From: Chloroflexi bacterium UBA4730
GTDB lineage: Bacteria > Chloroflexota > Limnocylindria > P2-11E
Length of the DNA: 64,000 nt
Reading direction: 5' to 3'
Assembly (NCBI GenBank): GCA_002404155.1
Contig: DHJC01000081.1
Coordinates: 1 to 64,000 of the forward strand
The notes beneath the pieces are model-generated. The model made no database searches, was not told where the DNA came from, and saw only the letters and a program-made list of their open reading frames with translations. The translations under genes were made by a program, and so were the position numbers. Shown here in pieces: positions 43,279 through 52,414 of the stretch (its first letter is position 1; every line of letters starts with the position of its first letter).

Positions 43279-44097
43279 GTGCCCATCTGCGCGATCCTCT
43301 TCGACCTCGACAACACCCTGCTGCTCGAGGACGAGGCGACGGAGGACGCACTCCGACAGACGTGCGCGCTCGCGGCACGGCGGGCCGGCGTCGACGCGCG
43401 GCCCGTCCAGGTAGCGGCACAGGAGGCCGCGGACGCGCTGTTCCGCGCTTCGCCGACCTTCGCCTACGCCGACGCGATGGGAATCTGGTGGGGCGAAGCC
43501 CTCTGGGGCGATTTTGCCGGCGACCAGAAGGGCCTCGTCGCGCTGCGAGCCTTCGTACCCGGCTTCCGCCGCGAGGTCTGGAGCCGCGCGCTCTCAGCCG
43601 CGGCCGTCACCGACGAAGCGCTCGTCGACGAGCTGGCGGCGGCGTACCCCGCCTTGCGCCGCGCGCTCCGCCCGATCGACCCCGAGGCGGACGCCACGCT
43701 CGACGACCTCGGCCGCGATCACCGGCTCGCACTGGTGACCAACGGCGCGCCCGACCTACAGCGCGAAAAGCTCGCAGGGACCACGCTCGCCGGGCACTTC
43801 GCCGCGATCGTAATCTCGGCCGAGGTCGGCGCCGGGAAGCCCGACCCGCGGATCTTCCGTGCCGCGCTGGATGCGCTCGACGTCGCGAGCACGGATGCGG
43901 TGATGGTCGGCGACAGCCTGGAGCGAGACATCGCCGGTGCCCGGCGCGCGGGGCTGCGCAGCGTCTGGCTCGACCGCGCGGGCGGCGGCGCGAGCGGCGG
44001 CCCGGTCGTCCCTGACGCCCGGATCCAAACGCTCGGCGAGCTGCGCACATCGTTGATCGGCCTCGAGCGCGTCGACGCGTTCCCGCAGCCGGCGTGA
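43279..44097 (+). CDS. HAD-superfamily hydrolase, candidate histidinol-phosphatase
   Basis: The 272-residue protein has HAD motif I DLDNTL (Asp9, Asp11), motif II TNGAP, the motif III lysine in GAGKPDPRIF and motif IV GDSLERDIAGA, so it should be an active phosphatase. It is the first gene of the his operon and overlaps hisZ (GTGA). No other histidinol-phosphatase is present, because hisB here is dehydratase-only. That makes it a candidate HisN, inferred from context. Confidence 0.8.
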   Translation: MPICAILFDLDNTLLLEDEATEDALRQTCALAARRAGVDARPVQVAAQEAADALFRASPTFAYADAMGIWWGEALWGDFAGDQKGLVALRAFVPGFRREVWSRALSAAAVTDEALVDELAAAYPALRRALRPIDPEADATLDDLGRDHRLALVTNGAPDLQREKLAGTTLAGHFAAIVISAEVGAGKPDPRIFRAALDALDVASTDAVMVGDSLERDIAGARRAGLRSVWLDRAGGGASGGPVVPDARIQTLGELRTSLIGLERVDAFPQPA

Positions 44098-45290
44098 AGG
44101 GCGCGCTGCCGCGCGGCTTCCGCGACATCCTGCCCACCGAAGCACGTGAGCTCCAGGCGATCGAGCGCACGCTCATGAGCGCCTTCGCGCAGTACGGGTA
44201 CGTGCCGTTGGAGCCGCCGACCGTGGAGTTCGCAGAGAGCGCGGTCACGGTCGACGAGCGGCGGACGCTGCGGTTCCTCGATCGGGACGGCCGGCTCCTC
44301 GCCCTCCGCCCGGACGTGACGACTGCGGTGGCGCGGGTGGTCGCGCAGCGCTACCGGCAGGCCGACGCCACGCTGCGGCTCGCGTACTTCGCGCCGATCT
44401 TCCGTGAAGAGGCCTCGATGCGCGGATCCGAACGCGAGTACGACCAGGCGGGCGTCGAGCTCATCGGCGACCCAACGCTGCGCGCGGATGCCGAGGTGAT
44501 CGCGCTCCTCGCCGACGCGCTCGCGCGGTGCGGGCTGCTCGCGGCGGACATCGACATCGGCCACGTCGGCTTCGTCGATGGCTTCATCGCGGAGCTGCCG
44601 GCCGACGCGCGCGATGCGGCCGGCGCCGCCGCGCGTTCGGGCGACCTGGTCGGCACCGTCTCGCTCGCGCGCGCCGCCGGGATGAGAGCGGTCCGGATCG
44701 CGGCGCTCGAGCGCGGCCTCCGGCATCGCTCGACCGATCTCGCCGCTCTCCGCGCCGACGCGCCCGCCGCGTCGCAGCGCGCCCTGGACACGCTCGATAC
44801 GCTCCGGCCGCTCCTCGAGGCGGCCGGCGTCGGCGGGGCCATCCGGTTCGATCTCGGATTCATCCCGGCGCTCCCCTATTACACCGGCGTCGTGTTCCAG
44901 GTCACCGTCCCGGATCTCGGATTCCCCATCGCCACCGGCGGACGGTACGACGGGCTCCTCGCCCGGTTCGGCGCCGATCGCGCGGCCACCGGCTTCGGTA
45001 TCGCGGTCCCGCATCTGCACCAGGCCCTCGTGACGGCCGGTTGGCAGGCGCCGGCGGGATCGCCACTGCTCGTGCTCGCGCCGGATGACGGCGACGATGC
45101 GGCCACCCTCAGCGTCGCCGCGGCCCTGCGCGCCGCGGGGATCGCGGTCGCGATCGGGGACGTCGCCGAGAGCGCGGGGCAGGACGTCCGCCGCGCGCGG
45201 GTGATCGACGAGGCGCACCTCGAATACGAAGGCGTCGTGCGCGCGCTCGACGCGGTCATCGCAGTATTGACCGCTGGCGAGCCCCGGTGA
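44094..45290 (+). CDS. hisZ: ATP phosphoribosyltransferase regulatory subunit
   Basis: HisZ is a catalytically dead histidyl-tRNA-synthetase-like partner needed by short-form HisG. The 398-residue protein has GFRDILPTEA, LRPDVTTAVARVVA, the motif-2-like FREEASMRGSEREYDQ segment and GGRYDGLLARFG. The gene overlaps the HAD and hisG genes by 4 bases. Confidence 0.92.
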   Translation: MKGALPRGFRDILPTEARELQAIERTLMSAFAQYGYVPLEPPTVEFAESAVTVDERRTLRFLDRDGRLLALRPDVTTAVARVVAQRYRQADATLRLAYFAPIFREEASMRGSEREYDQAGVELIGDPTLRADAEVIALLADALARCGLLAADIDIGHVGFVDGFIAELPADARDAAGAAARSGDLVGTVSLARAAGMRAVRIAALERGLRHRSTDLAALRADAPAASQRALDTLDTLRPLLEAAGVGGAIRFDLGFIPALPYYTGVVFQVTVPDLGFPIATGGRYDGLLARFGADRAATGFGIAVPHLHQALVTAGWQAPAGSPLLVLAPDDGDDAATLSVAAALRAAGIAVAIGDVAESAGQDVRRARVIDEAHLEYEGVVRALDAVIAVLTAGEPR

Positions 45291-45928
45291 GGCCGCTCCG
45301 CATCGCCCTGGCCCAGGGCACATTGTTGGCCGACACCCGCGTCGCGCTCGCCGCAGCAGGCTTCGCGACCGACGCCCTCGCCGACGGCGGCCGCCGCCTC
45401 GTCGTCCCGGGCGCGGATGTCGAGTACGTGCTCGCCCGTCCGAGCGACGTGCCGACCCACGTCGCTCACGGTGCCGCGGACGTCGGCATCGTCGGGAAGG
45501 ACGTGCTGCTCGAGAGCGACGCCGAGGTCCTCGAGCTCGTTGATCTCAAGTACGGGCGGTGCCGCTTCGTCGTCGCGGCGCCCACGGACTTCATCGATCG
45601 CTCCCTGGACGAGTACCGGCACCTCGGCTCGCTCGAGGTCGCGACGAAGTACCCACGCGTCGCCGAACGACACTTCCAAGGCCGCGGGATCCAGGTCGAG
45701 ATCATCAAGCTGAGCGGGTCGGTGGAGCTTGCCCCGCAGGTCGGCCTCGCCGATTGGATCGTCGACCTCGTGAGCACCGGTCGGACCCTGAAGGAGAACG
45801 GCCTCGCGATCATCGAGGAGATCGCGGTCTGCACCGCGCGGCTCATCGCGAACCGGGTGAGCTACGCGCGCGATCGCGAGCGCATCGCCGCGCTCGCGTC
45901 CAAGCTCGAAGCGTGGGCTGCGCGATGA
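45287..45928 (+). CDS. hisG: ATP phosphoribosyltransferase, short form
   Basis: HisG catalyses the first step of histidine synthesis. The 213-residue length lacks the C-terminal regulatory domain, consistent with the adjacent hisZ. It shows DVGIVGKDVLLE, VATKYPRVAERHF and the PRPP-binding DLVSTGRTLKENGL. Confidence 0.96.
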   Translation: MRPLRIALAQGTLLADTRVALAAAGFATDALADGGRRLVVPGADVEYVLARPSDVPTHVAHGAADVGIVGKDVLLESDAEVLELVDLKYGRCRFVVAAPTDFIDRSLDEYRHLGSLEVATKYPRVAERHFQGRGIQVEIIKLSGSVELAPQVGLADWIVDLVSTGRTLKENGLAIIEEIAVCTARLIANRVSYARDRERIAALASKLEAWAAR

Positions 45929-47178
45929 GCGGCCAAATCAGCCGGATCGGCGACCTCGCGGCGTTTCGCCGGGACGTGACGCGCCGTCGCGCGACCGCCG
46001 TCTTCGACGCGGCGGTGCTCCGGGCGACGCGACGAACGATCGCGGACGTCCGCCGGCGCCGCGATACCGCTGTCCTCACGAACGTGCGCCGGTTCGACCA
46101 CGCCGGAGCGCGGGCCGGTGATCTCTGGATCGACGCGCGAACCCTTCGGTCCGCGGCCCGACGGTGCCCGCCCGAGCTGCGATCGGCGCTCGATCGCTCG
46201 TACGAGGCGATCCTCGCATTCCACCGCAAGCAGCGGCCGACGCCGATCGCGCATCGCGGCGCCGCGTTCCGCGAGGTGCTCGTGCCACGGCCGCTCGCGC
46301 GGGTCGGGGGGTGCGTCCCACGTGGCACGGTCGGGTATCCCTCGACCGCGCTGATGATCGGCGTGCCCGCTCGGGTTGCGGGTGTCGGCGACCTCGTGCT
46401 CGTGTCGCCGATGCCCGCCGACGGCAGCGTGGATCCGGCGCTCGCCTACGCGGCGACGAAGATCGGCGCGCGCGGTCTCTACCGCGCCGGCGGAGCGGCC
46501 GCGGTCGCGGCGCTCGCCTACGGCACCCGGACGCTCGAGCGCGTCGACAAGATCGTCGGGCCCGGCAACGCGTACACCACCGCCGCGAAGTGGCTGGTCT
46601 CGGCCGACGTCGGGATCGACGCGCTTCAGGGGCCGAGCGAGCTCGTGGTCATCGCATCGAAGGACGCGGATCCCGCGGCGATCGTCCTCGATCTCGAGGC
46701 TCAGGCCGAGCACGGCGGCCGGCCGTTCGCCGCGCTGCTCAGCGACGACGAGGGGATCCTCGCCGTGGTGCGTGCCGTCGTCTCCCGTCTCGACCGTGGC
46801 GATCGCGCGATCGGCCTGTACCGCGTGCCGTCGCTCGCCGCGGCCGTGGAGGCTGCGGCGTTCGCGGCGCCGGAGCACCTCCACCTCGCGGGGACCCGCG
46901 CTGCGCGGCTCGTCGGGCGGACCCGCAACGCCGGCGCGGTCTTCGTCGGCACCCGGACGGCCGTGGCCTTCGGCGACTACGTCGCCGGCTCGAATCACTG
47001 CCTGCCGACGGGCGGCACGGCGCGGTGGGCATCGCCGCTACGGGTCGAGGACTTCGTCCATTGGACGACGGTGGTGACCGCGGGTCCGGACGTCGCCGCG
47101 GCCGCACGCGCCGGTGCGGCGATCGCGAAACACGAGGGGATGGACTTCCACGCGGCCTCGATGGAGCTGCGCGGCTAG
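45925..47178 (+). CDS. hisD: histidinol dehydrogenase
   Basis: HisD oxidises histidinol to histidine in two NAD-dependent steps. The 417-residue zinc enzyme has VDKIVGPGNAYTTAAKWLV, GPSELVVIA, DLEAQAEHGG with zinc ligands, AGSNHCLPTGGTARW and a terminal HEGMDFHA. The ATG overlaps the hisG stop (ATGA). Confidence 0.96.
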   Translation: MSGQISRIGDLAAFRRDVTRRRATAVFDAAVLRATRRTIADVRRRRDTAVLTNVRRFDHAGARAGDLWIDARTLRSAARRCPPELRSALDRSYEAILAFHRKQRPTPIAHRGAAFREVLVPRPLARVGGCVPRGTVGYPSTALMIGVPARVAGVGDLVLVSPMPADGSVDPALAYAATKIGARGLYRAGGAAAVAALAYGTRTLERVDKIVGPGNAYTTAAKWLVSADVGIDALQGPSELVVIASKDADPAAIVLDLEAQAEHGGRPFAALLSDDEGILAVVRAVVSRLDRGDRAIGLYRVPSLAAAVEAAAFAAPEHLHLAGTRAARLVGRTRNAGAVFVGTRTAVAFGDYVAGSNHCLPTGGTARWASPLRVEDFVHWTTVVTAGPDVAAAARAGAAIAKHEGMDFHAASMELRG

Positions 47179-47208
47179 CGATCATCGCCGCAGCGCGTGT
47201 GGCAGGCT

Positions 47209-48300
47209 ATGAAGGTGAGCGACCGGCTTCCCCGCCCGCGACCTGATCTCGCGACGTTCCAGGCGTACCGCACCCAGCAGATGGCCGCCGACGTCAGGGT
47301 GCACGCCAACGAATGGGCCGAGCCGAATCCGGTCAGCGCCTACCTGAGTGCGGCCGAGCTTGACGACATCCTCCTCAACCGCTACCCGACCGCGCTCGCG
47401 AGCGCGGAGCTGCGCGAGGCGCTCGCCCGGCGCCTCGGCGTCAGGCCCGATCAGCTGATCTTCGGGAACGGCAGCAACGAGGTGCTCCTCAGCACGTTCC
47501 TCGTCTTCGGCGGGCACGGCCGCAGCACCTTGCTCTTCCAGCCGACCTACTCGATGCACGCCCGGCTGGCGCAGATCGCCGGCGGGACCGTCGCCGAGGA
47601 GCACATCGGTCTTCCGTATCTGCTGACCGAGCAGCGCGCGCTCGCCGCGCTGGATCGGGTGCGGCCGCAGATCGTGTGCTTCACGACGCCAAACAATCCG
47701 ACCGGCAACTTGATCGACGACGCGGTCATCCTGGCGGCGGCGGAGCGGTACCCGGAGATGCTGGTCTTGGTTGACGAGGCGTACAGCGACTTCGCGGGCA
47801 ACACGATCATCCCGGCGATACCGGGGCATCCGAACATCGTTGTCACGAAGACGTTCTCAAAGGTCCGCGCGGCGGCGGGCCTGCGGCTCGGCGTGCTCAT
47901 CATTCACCCGCGCGTCGCGGAGATCTTCCGCGCGGTACAGCTGCCGTACAACGTCAGCCCGCTCACCACCGTCGTCGGCGGTCGGATCGCGCAGCGCGAG
48001 GACGATGAGCGACGGCGGATCGCGCAGTGCGCCACGGAACGCGACCGCGTGTACGCCGCGCTGCGGCGCGCCGCCGGAGTGGAGGCCTTCCCGTCGGTCA
48101 CCAACTTCATCCTGTTCCGGCTCGCCGATCGCACGCCCGCGGAGGTGCACGCGAAGTTCCTCGCGCACAGCATCCTGCTGCGCGACGTCTCGTCATGGCC
48201 GGGCTGCGCCGGCTGCCTCCGGGTGTCCATCGGCACGCCGGCCGAGAACGACCGGGTCATCGCGGCGATCGACACGGTCTTCTCCGCGGTGCGAGCGTGA
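47209..48300 (+). CDS. hisC: histidinol-phosphate aminotransferase
   Basis: The 363-residue class I/II PLP aminotransferase has NGSNEVLL, TPNNPTGN, VLVDEAYSDF and the PLP lysine in TKTFSKVRAAAGLRLG. It transfers an amino group to imidazole acetol phosphate. ATG 47209 is preferred; GTG at 47197 would add four residues and neither has a strong SD. It follows hisD by 30 bases. Confidence 0.93.
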   Translation: MKVSDRLPRPRPDLATFQAYRTQQMAADVRVHANEWAEPNPVSAYLSAAELDDILLNRYPTALASAELREALARRLGVRPDQLIFGNGSNEVLLSTFLVFGGHGRSTLLFQPTYSMHARLAQIAGGTVAEEHIGLPYLLTEQRALAALDRVRPQIVCFTTPNNPTGNLIDDAVILAAAERYPEMLVLVDEAYSDFAGNTIIPAIPGHPNIVVTKTFSKVRAAAGLRLGVLIIHPRVAEIFRAVQLPYNVSPLTTVVGGRIAQREDDERRRIAQCATERDRVYAALRRAAGVEAFPSVTNFILFRLADRTPAEVHAKFLAHSILLRDVSSWPGCAGCLRVSIGTPAENDRVIAAIDTVFSAVRA

Positions 48301-48899
48301 CCGCCGCGCGCGCGGGCTCGCGATCGCGGAAGACGAAAGAGACCGACGTCGCGGTCACGCTGAAGCTCGACGCGACGGGCCAGGCCCGCGTCTCGACGGG
48401 CATCCCGTTCATGGATCACATGCTCGAGCTCATGGCGGTCCATGGGCTCATCGATCTGACCGTGAAGGCCAGCGGGGATCTGCCGGTCGACCAGCACCAC
48501 ACCGTCGAGGATCTCGGGCTCGTGCTCGGTCGCGCGCTCGATGAAGCACTCGGCGATCGCGGCGGCATCGTCCGGTTCGCGTCGATCACCCTGCCGATGG
48601 ACGAATGCCTCGTGAACGTGGCTGTCGATCTCGGCGGCCGCCCGGCATTCGCCTACGACCTCAAGCCGTCGGAGCGGATCGTCGGCAGCTTCGACACGAC
48701 GCTGATGCCGCACTTCCTCGAGTCGCTCGCCCAGACCGGCCGGCTCACGCTGCACGTCACCCAGCTCCGTGGCGGCAATCCGCATCACCTGCTCGAGGCG
48801 ACGATGAAAGCGCTCGGCCGAGTCATCGACGCCGCCGCCCGGCGGGATCCGCGACGCGCGGGCAAGGTCCCATCCAGCAAGGGCCGCGTGGGTGCGTAA
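48297..48899 (+). CDS. hisB: imidazoleglycerol-phosphate dehydratase (monofunctional)
   Basis: The 200-residue enzyme has the duplicated metal motifs FMDHMLEL, DQHHTVEDLG, PHFLESL and PHHLLEATMKALG. It lacks the phosphatase domain of enterobacterial HisB. The GTG at 48297 overlaps the hisC stop (GTGA). Confidence 0.95.
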   Translation: MTAARAGSRSRKTKETDVAVTLKLDATGQARVSTGIPFMDHMLELMAVHGLIDLTVKASGDLPVDQHHTVEDLGLVLGRALDEALGDRGGIVRFASITLPMDECLVNVAVDLGGRPAFAYDLKPSERIVGSFDTTLMPHFLESLAQTGRLTLHVTQLRGGNPHHLLEATMKALGRVIDAAARRDPRRAGKVPSSKGRVGA

Positions 48900-48902
48900 G
48901 GG

Positions 48903-49529
48903 ATGATCGCGATCGTCGACTACGGCGTCGGCAATCTCGCGAGCGTTCGGAAGGCCTTCGCCGCCGTCGGCGCGCGGGCCGAGCTGGTCAGCGACCCTGC
49001 CCGCCTGCGCGACGCGACGGCGGTCGTGCTGCCCGGGGTCGGGAACTTCGGCCACTGCTCCCGGGAGTTCCACCGCTTCGGCTTCGCGCCCGAGCTGCGC
49101 GGCGCCCGCGAGCGCGGTGTCCCGATCCTCGGCATCTGCGTCGGTATGCAGCTCCTGTTCGAGGGGAGCGATGAGGACCGCGGCGAACCCGGTCTCGGCT
49201 TCTACCGCGGATCCGTCGTCAGGCTGACCGGTGTGCCGCGCGTCCCCCAGATCGGCTGGAACGCCGTGAGGAAGATCGGCGATCACCCGTGGCTTCGCGA
49301 CGTCGCGGACGGCGATCACTTCTACTTCGTGCACAGCTACGCCGCGGAGACTGCCGAGGACGTCGTGCTCGGGACGGTGGACTACGGCGGGGAACGCCTC
49401 GCGATCGTGGGAGGTGACGGTCTCCTCGGGGTGCAGTTCCACCCGGAGAAGTCGGGGGCCAACGGCCTGCGGCTGCTGCGGGCCTTCGCCACCGCGGACG
49501 CGGCTGTGGTCACGAGCGGACACCGCTGA
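48903..49529 (+). CDS. hisH: imidazole glycerol phosphate synthase, glutamine amidotransferase subunit
   Basis: HisH releases ammonia for HisF. The 208-residue protein has the catalytic triad elements LGICVGMQLLFEGS (Cys) and GVQFHPEKSG (His, Glu) and the oxyanion PGVGNFG strand. Its stop shares a base with the hisF ATG (TGATG). Confidence 0.96.
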   Translation: MIAIVDYGVGNLASVRKAFAAVGARAELVSDPARLRDATAVVLPGVGNFGHCSREFHRFGFAPELRGARERGVPILGICVGMQLLFEGSDEDRGEPGLGFYRGSVVRLTGVPRVPQIGWNAVRKIGDHPWLRDVADGDHFYFVHSYAAETAEDVVLGTVDYGGERLAIVGGDGLLGVQFHPEKSGANGLRLLRAFATADAAVVTSGHR

Positions 49530-50302
49530 TGCTCACCAAGCGCATCATCCCGTGCCTCGACGTGATGGACGGCCGGGTCGTGAAGGGCATCAACTTCGCC
49601 GACCTGCGCGACGCCGGCGATCCGGTCGAGCTCGCCAGGCGCTACGACCGCGACGGTGGTGACGAGCTCGTGTTCCTGGACATCACCGCTTCGGCCGAAC
49701 GGCGGCGCACGGTCGTCGATCTCGCGGCGCGGGTCGCGGACGGGCTGTTCATCCCATTCACCGTCGGGGGTGGGATCGGCTCCGCGGACCTCGCGGGCGA
49801 GATCCTCCGCGCGGGCGCCGACAAAGTCGCCGTCAACAGCGCCGCGGTCCGCGACCCCGGGCTCATCTCCGAGATCGCCGGCCGCTATGGCTCGCAGGCG
49901 ACCGTGCTCTCCATCGACGCACGGCGGAGCGGAGACCACTGGGAGGTGGTCATCGACGGCGGCCGGACCGCCGTCGGCCGCGACGCGATCGAGTGGGCGA
50001 AGGACGCGGTGTCCCGCGGCGCGGGAGAGATCCTCCTCAACAGCATCGATCGCGACGGCACGAAGCTCGGCTTCGACCTCGCGCTCACCGCAGCCGTCGC
50101 GGAGGCGGTCGCGGTGCCGGTCATCGCCTCCGGCGGCGCGTCGTCGGCGCAGGACTACGTCGATCTCTTCCAGCGGACGCAGGCGGACGCGGGCCTCGCG
50201 GCATCGATCTTCCATTACAGCGAGCTCAGTGTGGGCGGCGTGAAGGAGGTCCTTGCGGCCGCGGGTGTCCCAGTGCGTCCGCGCGAGCGGGCCTTCGCAT
50301 GA
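49529..50302 (+). CDS. hisF: imidazole glycerol phosphate synthase cyclase subunit
   Basis: HisF is the TIM-barrel cyclase. The 257-residue protein begins with IIPCLDVMDGRVVKG (catalytic Asp) and carries GGGIGSADLA, SIDARR, NSIDRDGTKLGFD (second catalytic Asp) and ASGGASS. The usual hisA between hisH and hisF is absent here. Confidence 0.97.
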   Translation: MLTKRIIPCLDVMDGRVVKGINFADLRDAGDPVELARRYDRDGGDELVFLDITASAERRRTVVDLAARVADGLFIPFTVGGGIGSADLAGEILRAGADKVAVNSAAVRDPGLISEIAGRYGSQATVLSIDARRSGDHWEVVIDGGRTAVGRDAIEWAKDAVSRGAGEILLNSIDRDGTKLGFDLALTAAVAEAVAVPVIASGGASSAQDYVDLFQRTQADAGLAASIFHYSELSVGGVKEVLAAAGVPVRPRERAFA

Positions 50303-50913
50303 ACATCGCGGATGTGCGCTTCGACGAGCGCGGCCTCGTTCCGGCGATCGTGCAGGATGCGGGCACCGGCACGGTGCTCATGCTCGCGTGGATGGATCGC
50401 GAGTCGATCGAGGCGACCGGGCGGACCGGCGAGGTCCACTTCCACAGCCGCTCGCGCGACGCCCTCTGGTGGAAGGGCGAGACGAGCGGCAACACGCTCC
50501 ACGCCGTCGAGCTGCGGACGGACTGCGACGGGGACGCCATCCTCGTCCGCGCGCACCCGAAGGGGCCGGTGTGCCACACCGGCAAGGCGACGTGCTGGGG
50601 GGACGATCCGGCGCCGCCGCTCGCGCGGACCCTCTCCGAGCTCGCCGCGCTCCTGCGGGAGCGCAAGCGCGAGCTCCCCGAGCGCTCGTACAGCGCGGAG
50701 CTGTTCCGGAAGGGACGCGGGGCGATCGCCCAGAAGGTCGGCGAAGAGGCGCTGGAACTCGCACTCGCGGCCGTCGCGGAGTCGCCGGAGCGAGCGCTCT
50801 CGGAATTCACCGATGTCGTGTACGCGCTGCTGGTCCTAGCGACGGAGCTCGGGATCGGGGCTGACGATGTCGTGCGGTCGCTCGCGGAGAAGAAACGGGC
50901 CGCAGCCCAATGA
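50299..50913 (+). CDS. hisIE: bifunctional phosphoribosyl-AMP cyclohydrolase / phosphoribosyl-ATP pyrophosphatase
   Basis: The 204-residue fusion performs steps 2 and 3 of the pathway. The N-terminal HisI domain has TGTVLMLAWMDRES, FHSRSRDALWWKGETSGN, LRTDCDGDA and GPVCHTG zinc ligands. The C-terminal HisE domain (from about 115) has the KVGEEALELALA MazG-type helix. The ATG overlaps the hisF stop (ATGA). Confidence 0.95.
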   Translation: MNIADVRFDERGLVPAIVQDAGTGTVLMLAWMDRESIEATGRTGEVHFHSRSRDALWWKGETSGNTLHAVELRTDCDGDAILVRAHPKGPVCHTGKATCWGDDPAPPLARTLSELAALLRERKRELPERSYSAELFRKGRGAIAQKVGEEALELALAAVAESPERALSEFTDVVYALLVLATELGIGADDVVRSLAEKKRAAAQ

Positions 50914-51063
50914 CCGGATCGCCGCGCGTCGTGAAACTCGGCATCCTCGGCGGCGACGGAATCGGTCCGAGGTCGTCGAGGCGGCAGTGGTGGTGCTCGA
51001 ATCCGCTGCGCCTCGGCCAGCAGGACGCGCGGCTCAACGGTGTCGTACGAGCGCTCTGATATA
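50910..51063 (+). pseudogene. leuB: leuB (3-isopropylmalate dehydrogenase) 5-prime remnant
   Basis: An ATG overlapping the hisIE stop (ATGA) opens MTGSPRVVKLGILGGDGIGP, the canonical LeuB N-terminus with the GDGIGP signature. One G is missing after GGTCCG: restoring it gives EVVEAAVVVLESAAPR, the expected continuation. After about 36 codons homology stops, and IS21 end sequence begins 60-100 bases later. The gene is broken twice, by a frameshift and by loss of the remaining nine-tenths. Confidence 0.85.
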
Positions 51064-51120
51064 AAGGAGACCCTCCGACAGCGACTAGTGGTGGTTGGCT
51101 TGATCGCCGCGCACTGTCAA

Positions 51121-51170
51121 CGGCGGCCGAAAAGTGACCCACCCTCGGCGGCCGAAAAGTGACCCACCCA
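51121..51170. repeat. tandem terminal repeats of an IS21-type element
   Basis: The unit CGGCGGCCGAAAAGTGACCC, followed by ACCC, occurs twice back to back (51121-51144 and 51146-51169). TGTCAA lies just outside at 51115-51120. IS21 elements carry such repeated transposase-binding sites at their ends. No matching other end was found near 52400, so the element is incomplete. Confidence 0.75.
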
Positions 51171-51284
51171 AGCCGGGTGTCGTGGTACCCCGCGCGTCGA
51201 TCCGTCGCCGCTGCGTCGCTCTGAGCGGCCCGTTTTCCGGTCCGTGGCGCTCGGACGCGTTCCGCGTGGCGCTGGCGACGGATC

Positions 51285-52064
51285 TCAGCGCAGCTGCGCG
51301 TTCTCGTCGGGCCGCAGGCGGGCGCCAGCGAGCTCCTTGCCGCGCAGTCGATAGCTGTCGCCCTTGAGCGAGAGGATCTCGGCGTGGTGCACCAGGCGAT
51401 CGATCATCGCCGTGGCCACGACGTCGTCGCCGAACACCTCGCCCCAGGCCGAGAACGGCTTGTTGCTCGTCATCACCAGCGAGGCCCGCTCATAGCGGCT
51501 CGAGACGAGGAGGAACATCAGGGTGGCGGCCGCGGGATCGAAGGGCACGTACCCGACCTCATCGACGATGACCAGCGGGACCCGGCCGAGCCGCCGCAGC
51601 TCCTCGGCGAGCTGTCCGAGGCGCTGGGCGTCGAGGAGCCGGGCGACCCACTCCGTCGCGGTGGCGAAGGCGACCCGGTGCCCGGCGAGGCAGGCCCGGA
51701 TCCCAAGCGCGATCGCGAGGTGGGTCTTCCCGGTGCCGGGCGGGCCGAGCAGCACGACGTTCTCTTTCCCGAGGAGGAAGTCGAGCTGGGCGAGGTGCAG
51801 CGCGACCTCTTTCTTCACGCTCCGCTGGAAGCTCCAGTCGAACTCCTCGAGGGTCTTGCGGCTGGGGAAGCGCGCCGATCGGATCCGCGCGTCGCCGCCG
51901 TGGGCCTCGCGCGAGCTGGTCTCGCTCGCCAGGAGCGCCTCGGCGAAGCGCTCGTATGTCCACTCCTCGGCTCGGGCCCGCTCGGCGAGCTTCGGGAGGG
52001 CCCGGGCCGCGGCCGGGGCCTTGAGCGACCGGAAGCGGTGGGCGAGCTCGGCGGTCTGGGTCAT
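51285..52064 (-). CDS. istB: IS21-family IstB transposition helper ATPase
   Basis: The 259-residue protein is full length, with an N-terminal helical domain and an AAA+ core: Walker A LLGPPGTGKTH, Walker B VIVDEVGYVPFD and sensor segment MTSNKPFSAW. The ATG overlaps the IstA stop (ATGA), the normal IS21 arrangement. Without a full IstA it cannot move on its own. Confidence 0.93.
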   Translation of the reverse strand: MTQTAELAHRFRSLKAPAAARALPKLAERARAEEWTYERFAEALLASETSSREAHGGDARIRSARFPSRKTLEEFDWSFQRSVKKEVALHLAQLDFLLGKENVVLLGPPGTGKTHLAIALGIRACLAGHRVAFATATEWVARLLDAQRLGQLAEELRRLGRVPLVIVDEVGYVPFDPAAATLMFLLVSSRYERASLVMTSNKPFSAWGEVFGDDVVATAMIDRLVHHAEILSLKGDSYRLRGKELAGARLRPDENAQLR

Positions 52065-52414
52065 CCGGGGATGAGCGCGTCATATCGCGCAAGGGCCCGC
52101 ACCTCGACCAGCGGCGGCGCCGCGCGCCGCTCGCTCAAGATCCGCGCGTGCGCGGGCGCGGTGATCGTGCGATAGCGGGCGAAGGTCCGGAGGTGCCGCG
52201 CGACGAGCTCACCGGTGTCGAGCGCGACGGCAGCGACCTCGCGCGACGAGACGTGCAGCTCGACCCGCCGACCGACGCAGGTTGGATCGAGCGAATAGTC
52301 ATTGGTGTCGACGCGCGCGTACGGCTGCGGCGGCACGCGCAGGACCGAGCGCCGGTCGAGGTCCGGGAGCGGCGCGGGCAGCGGCCGGAGCTGCTCGGAT
52401 GCGTTCCAGGTCAC
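52061..52414 (-). pseudogene. istA: IS21-family IstA transposase, C-terminal fragment
   Basis: About 105 residues match the C-terminal end of IstA (LRPLPAPLPDLDRRSV, VDTNDYSLDPTCVGRRVELH, RHLRTFARYRTI). The helix-turn-helix and DDE catalytic core are missing. The upstream boundary coincides with the end of the relE-type toxin gene at about 52405. Confidence 0.85.
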
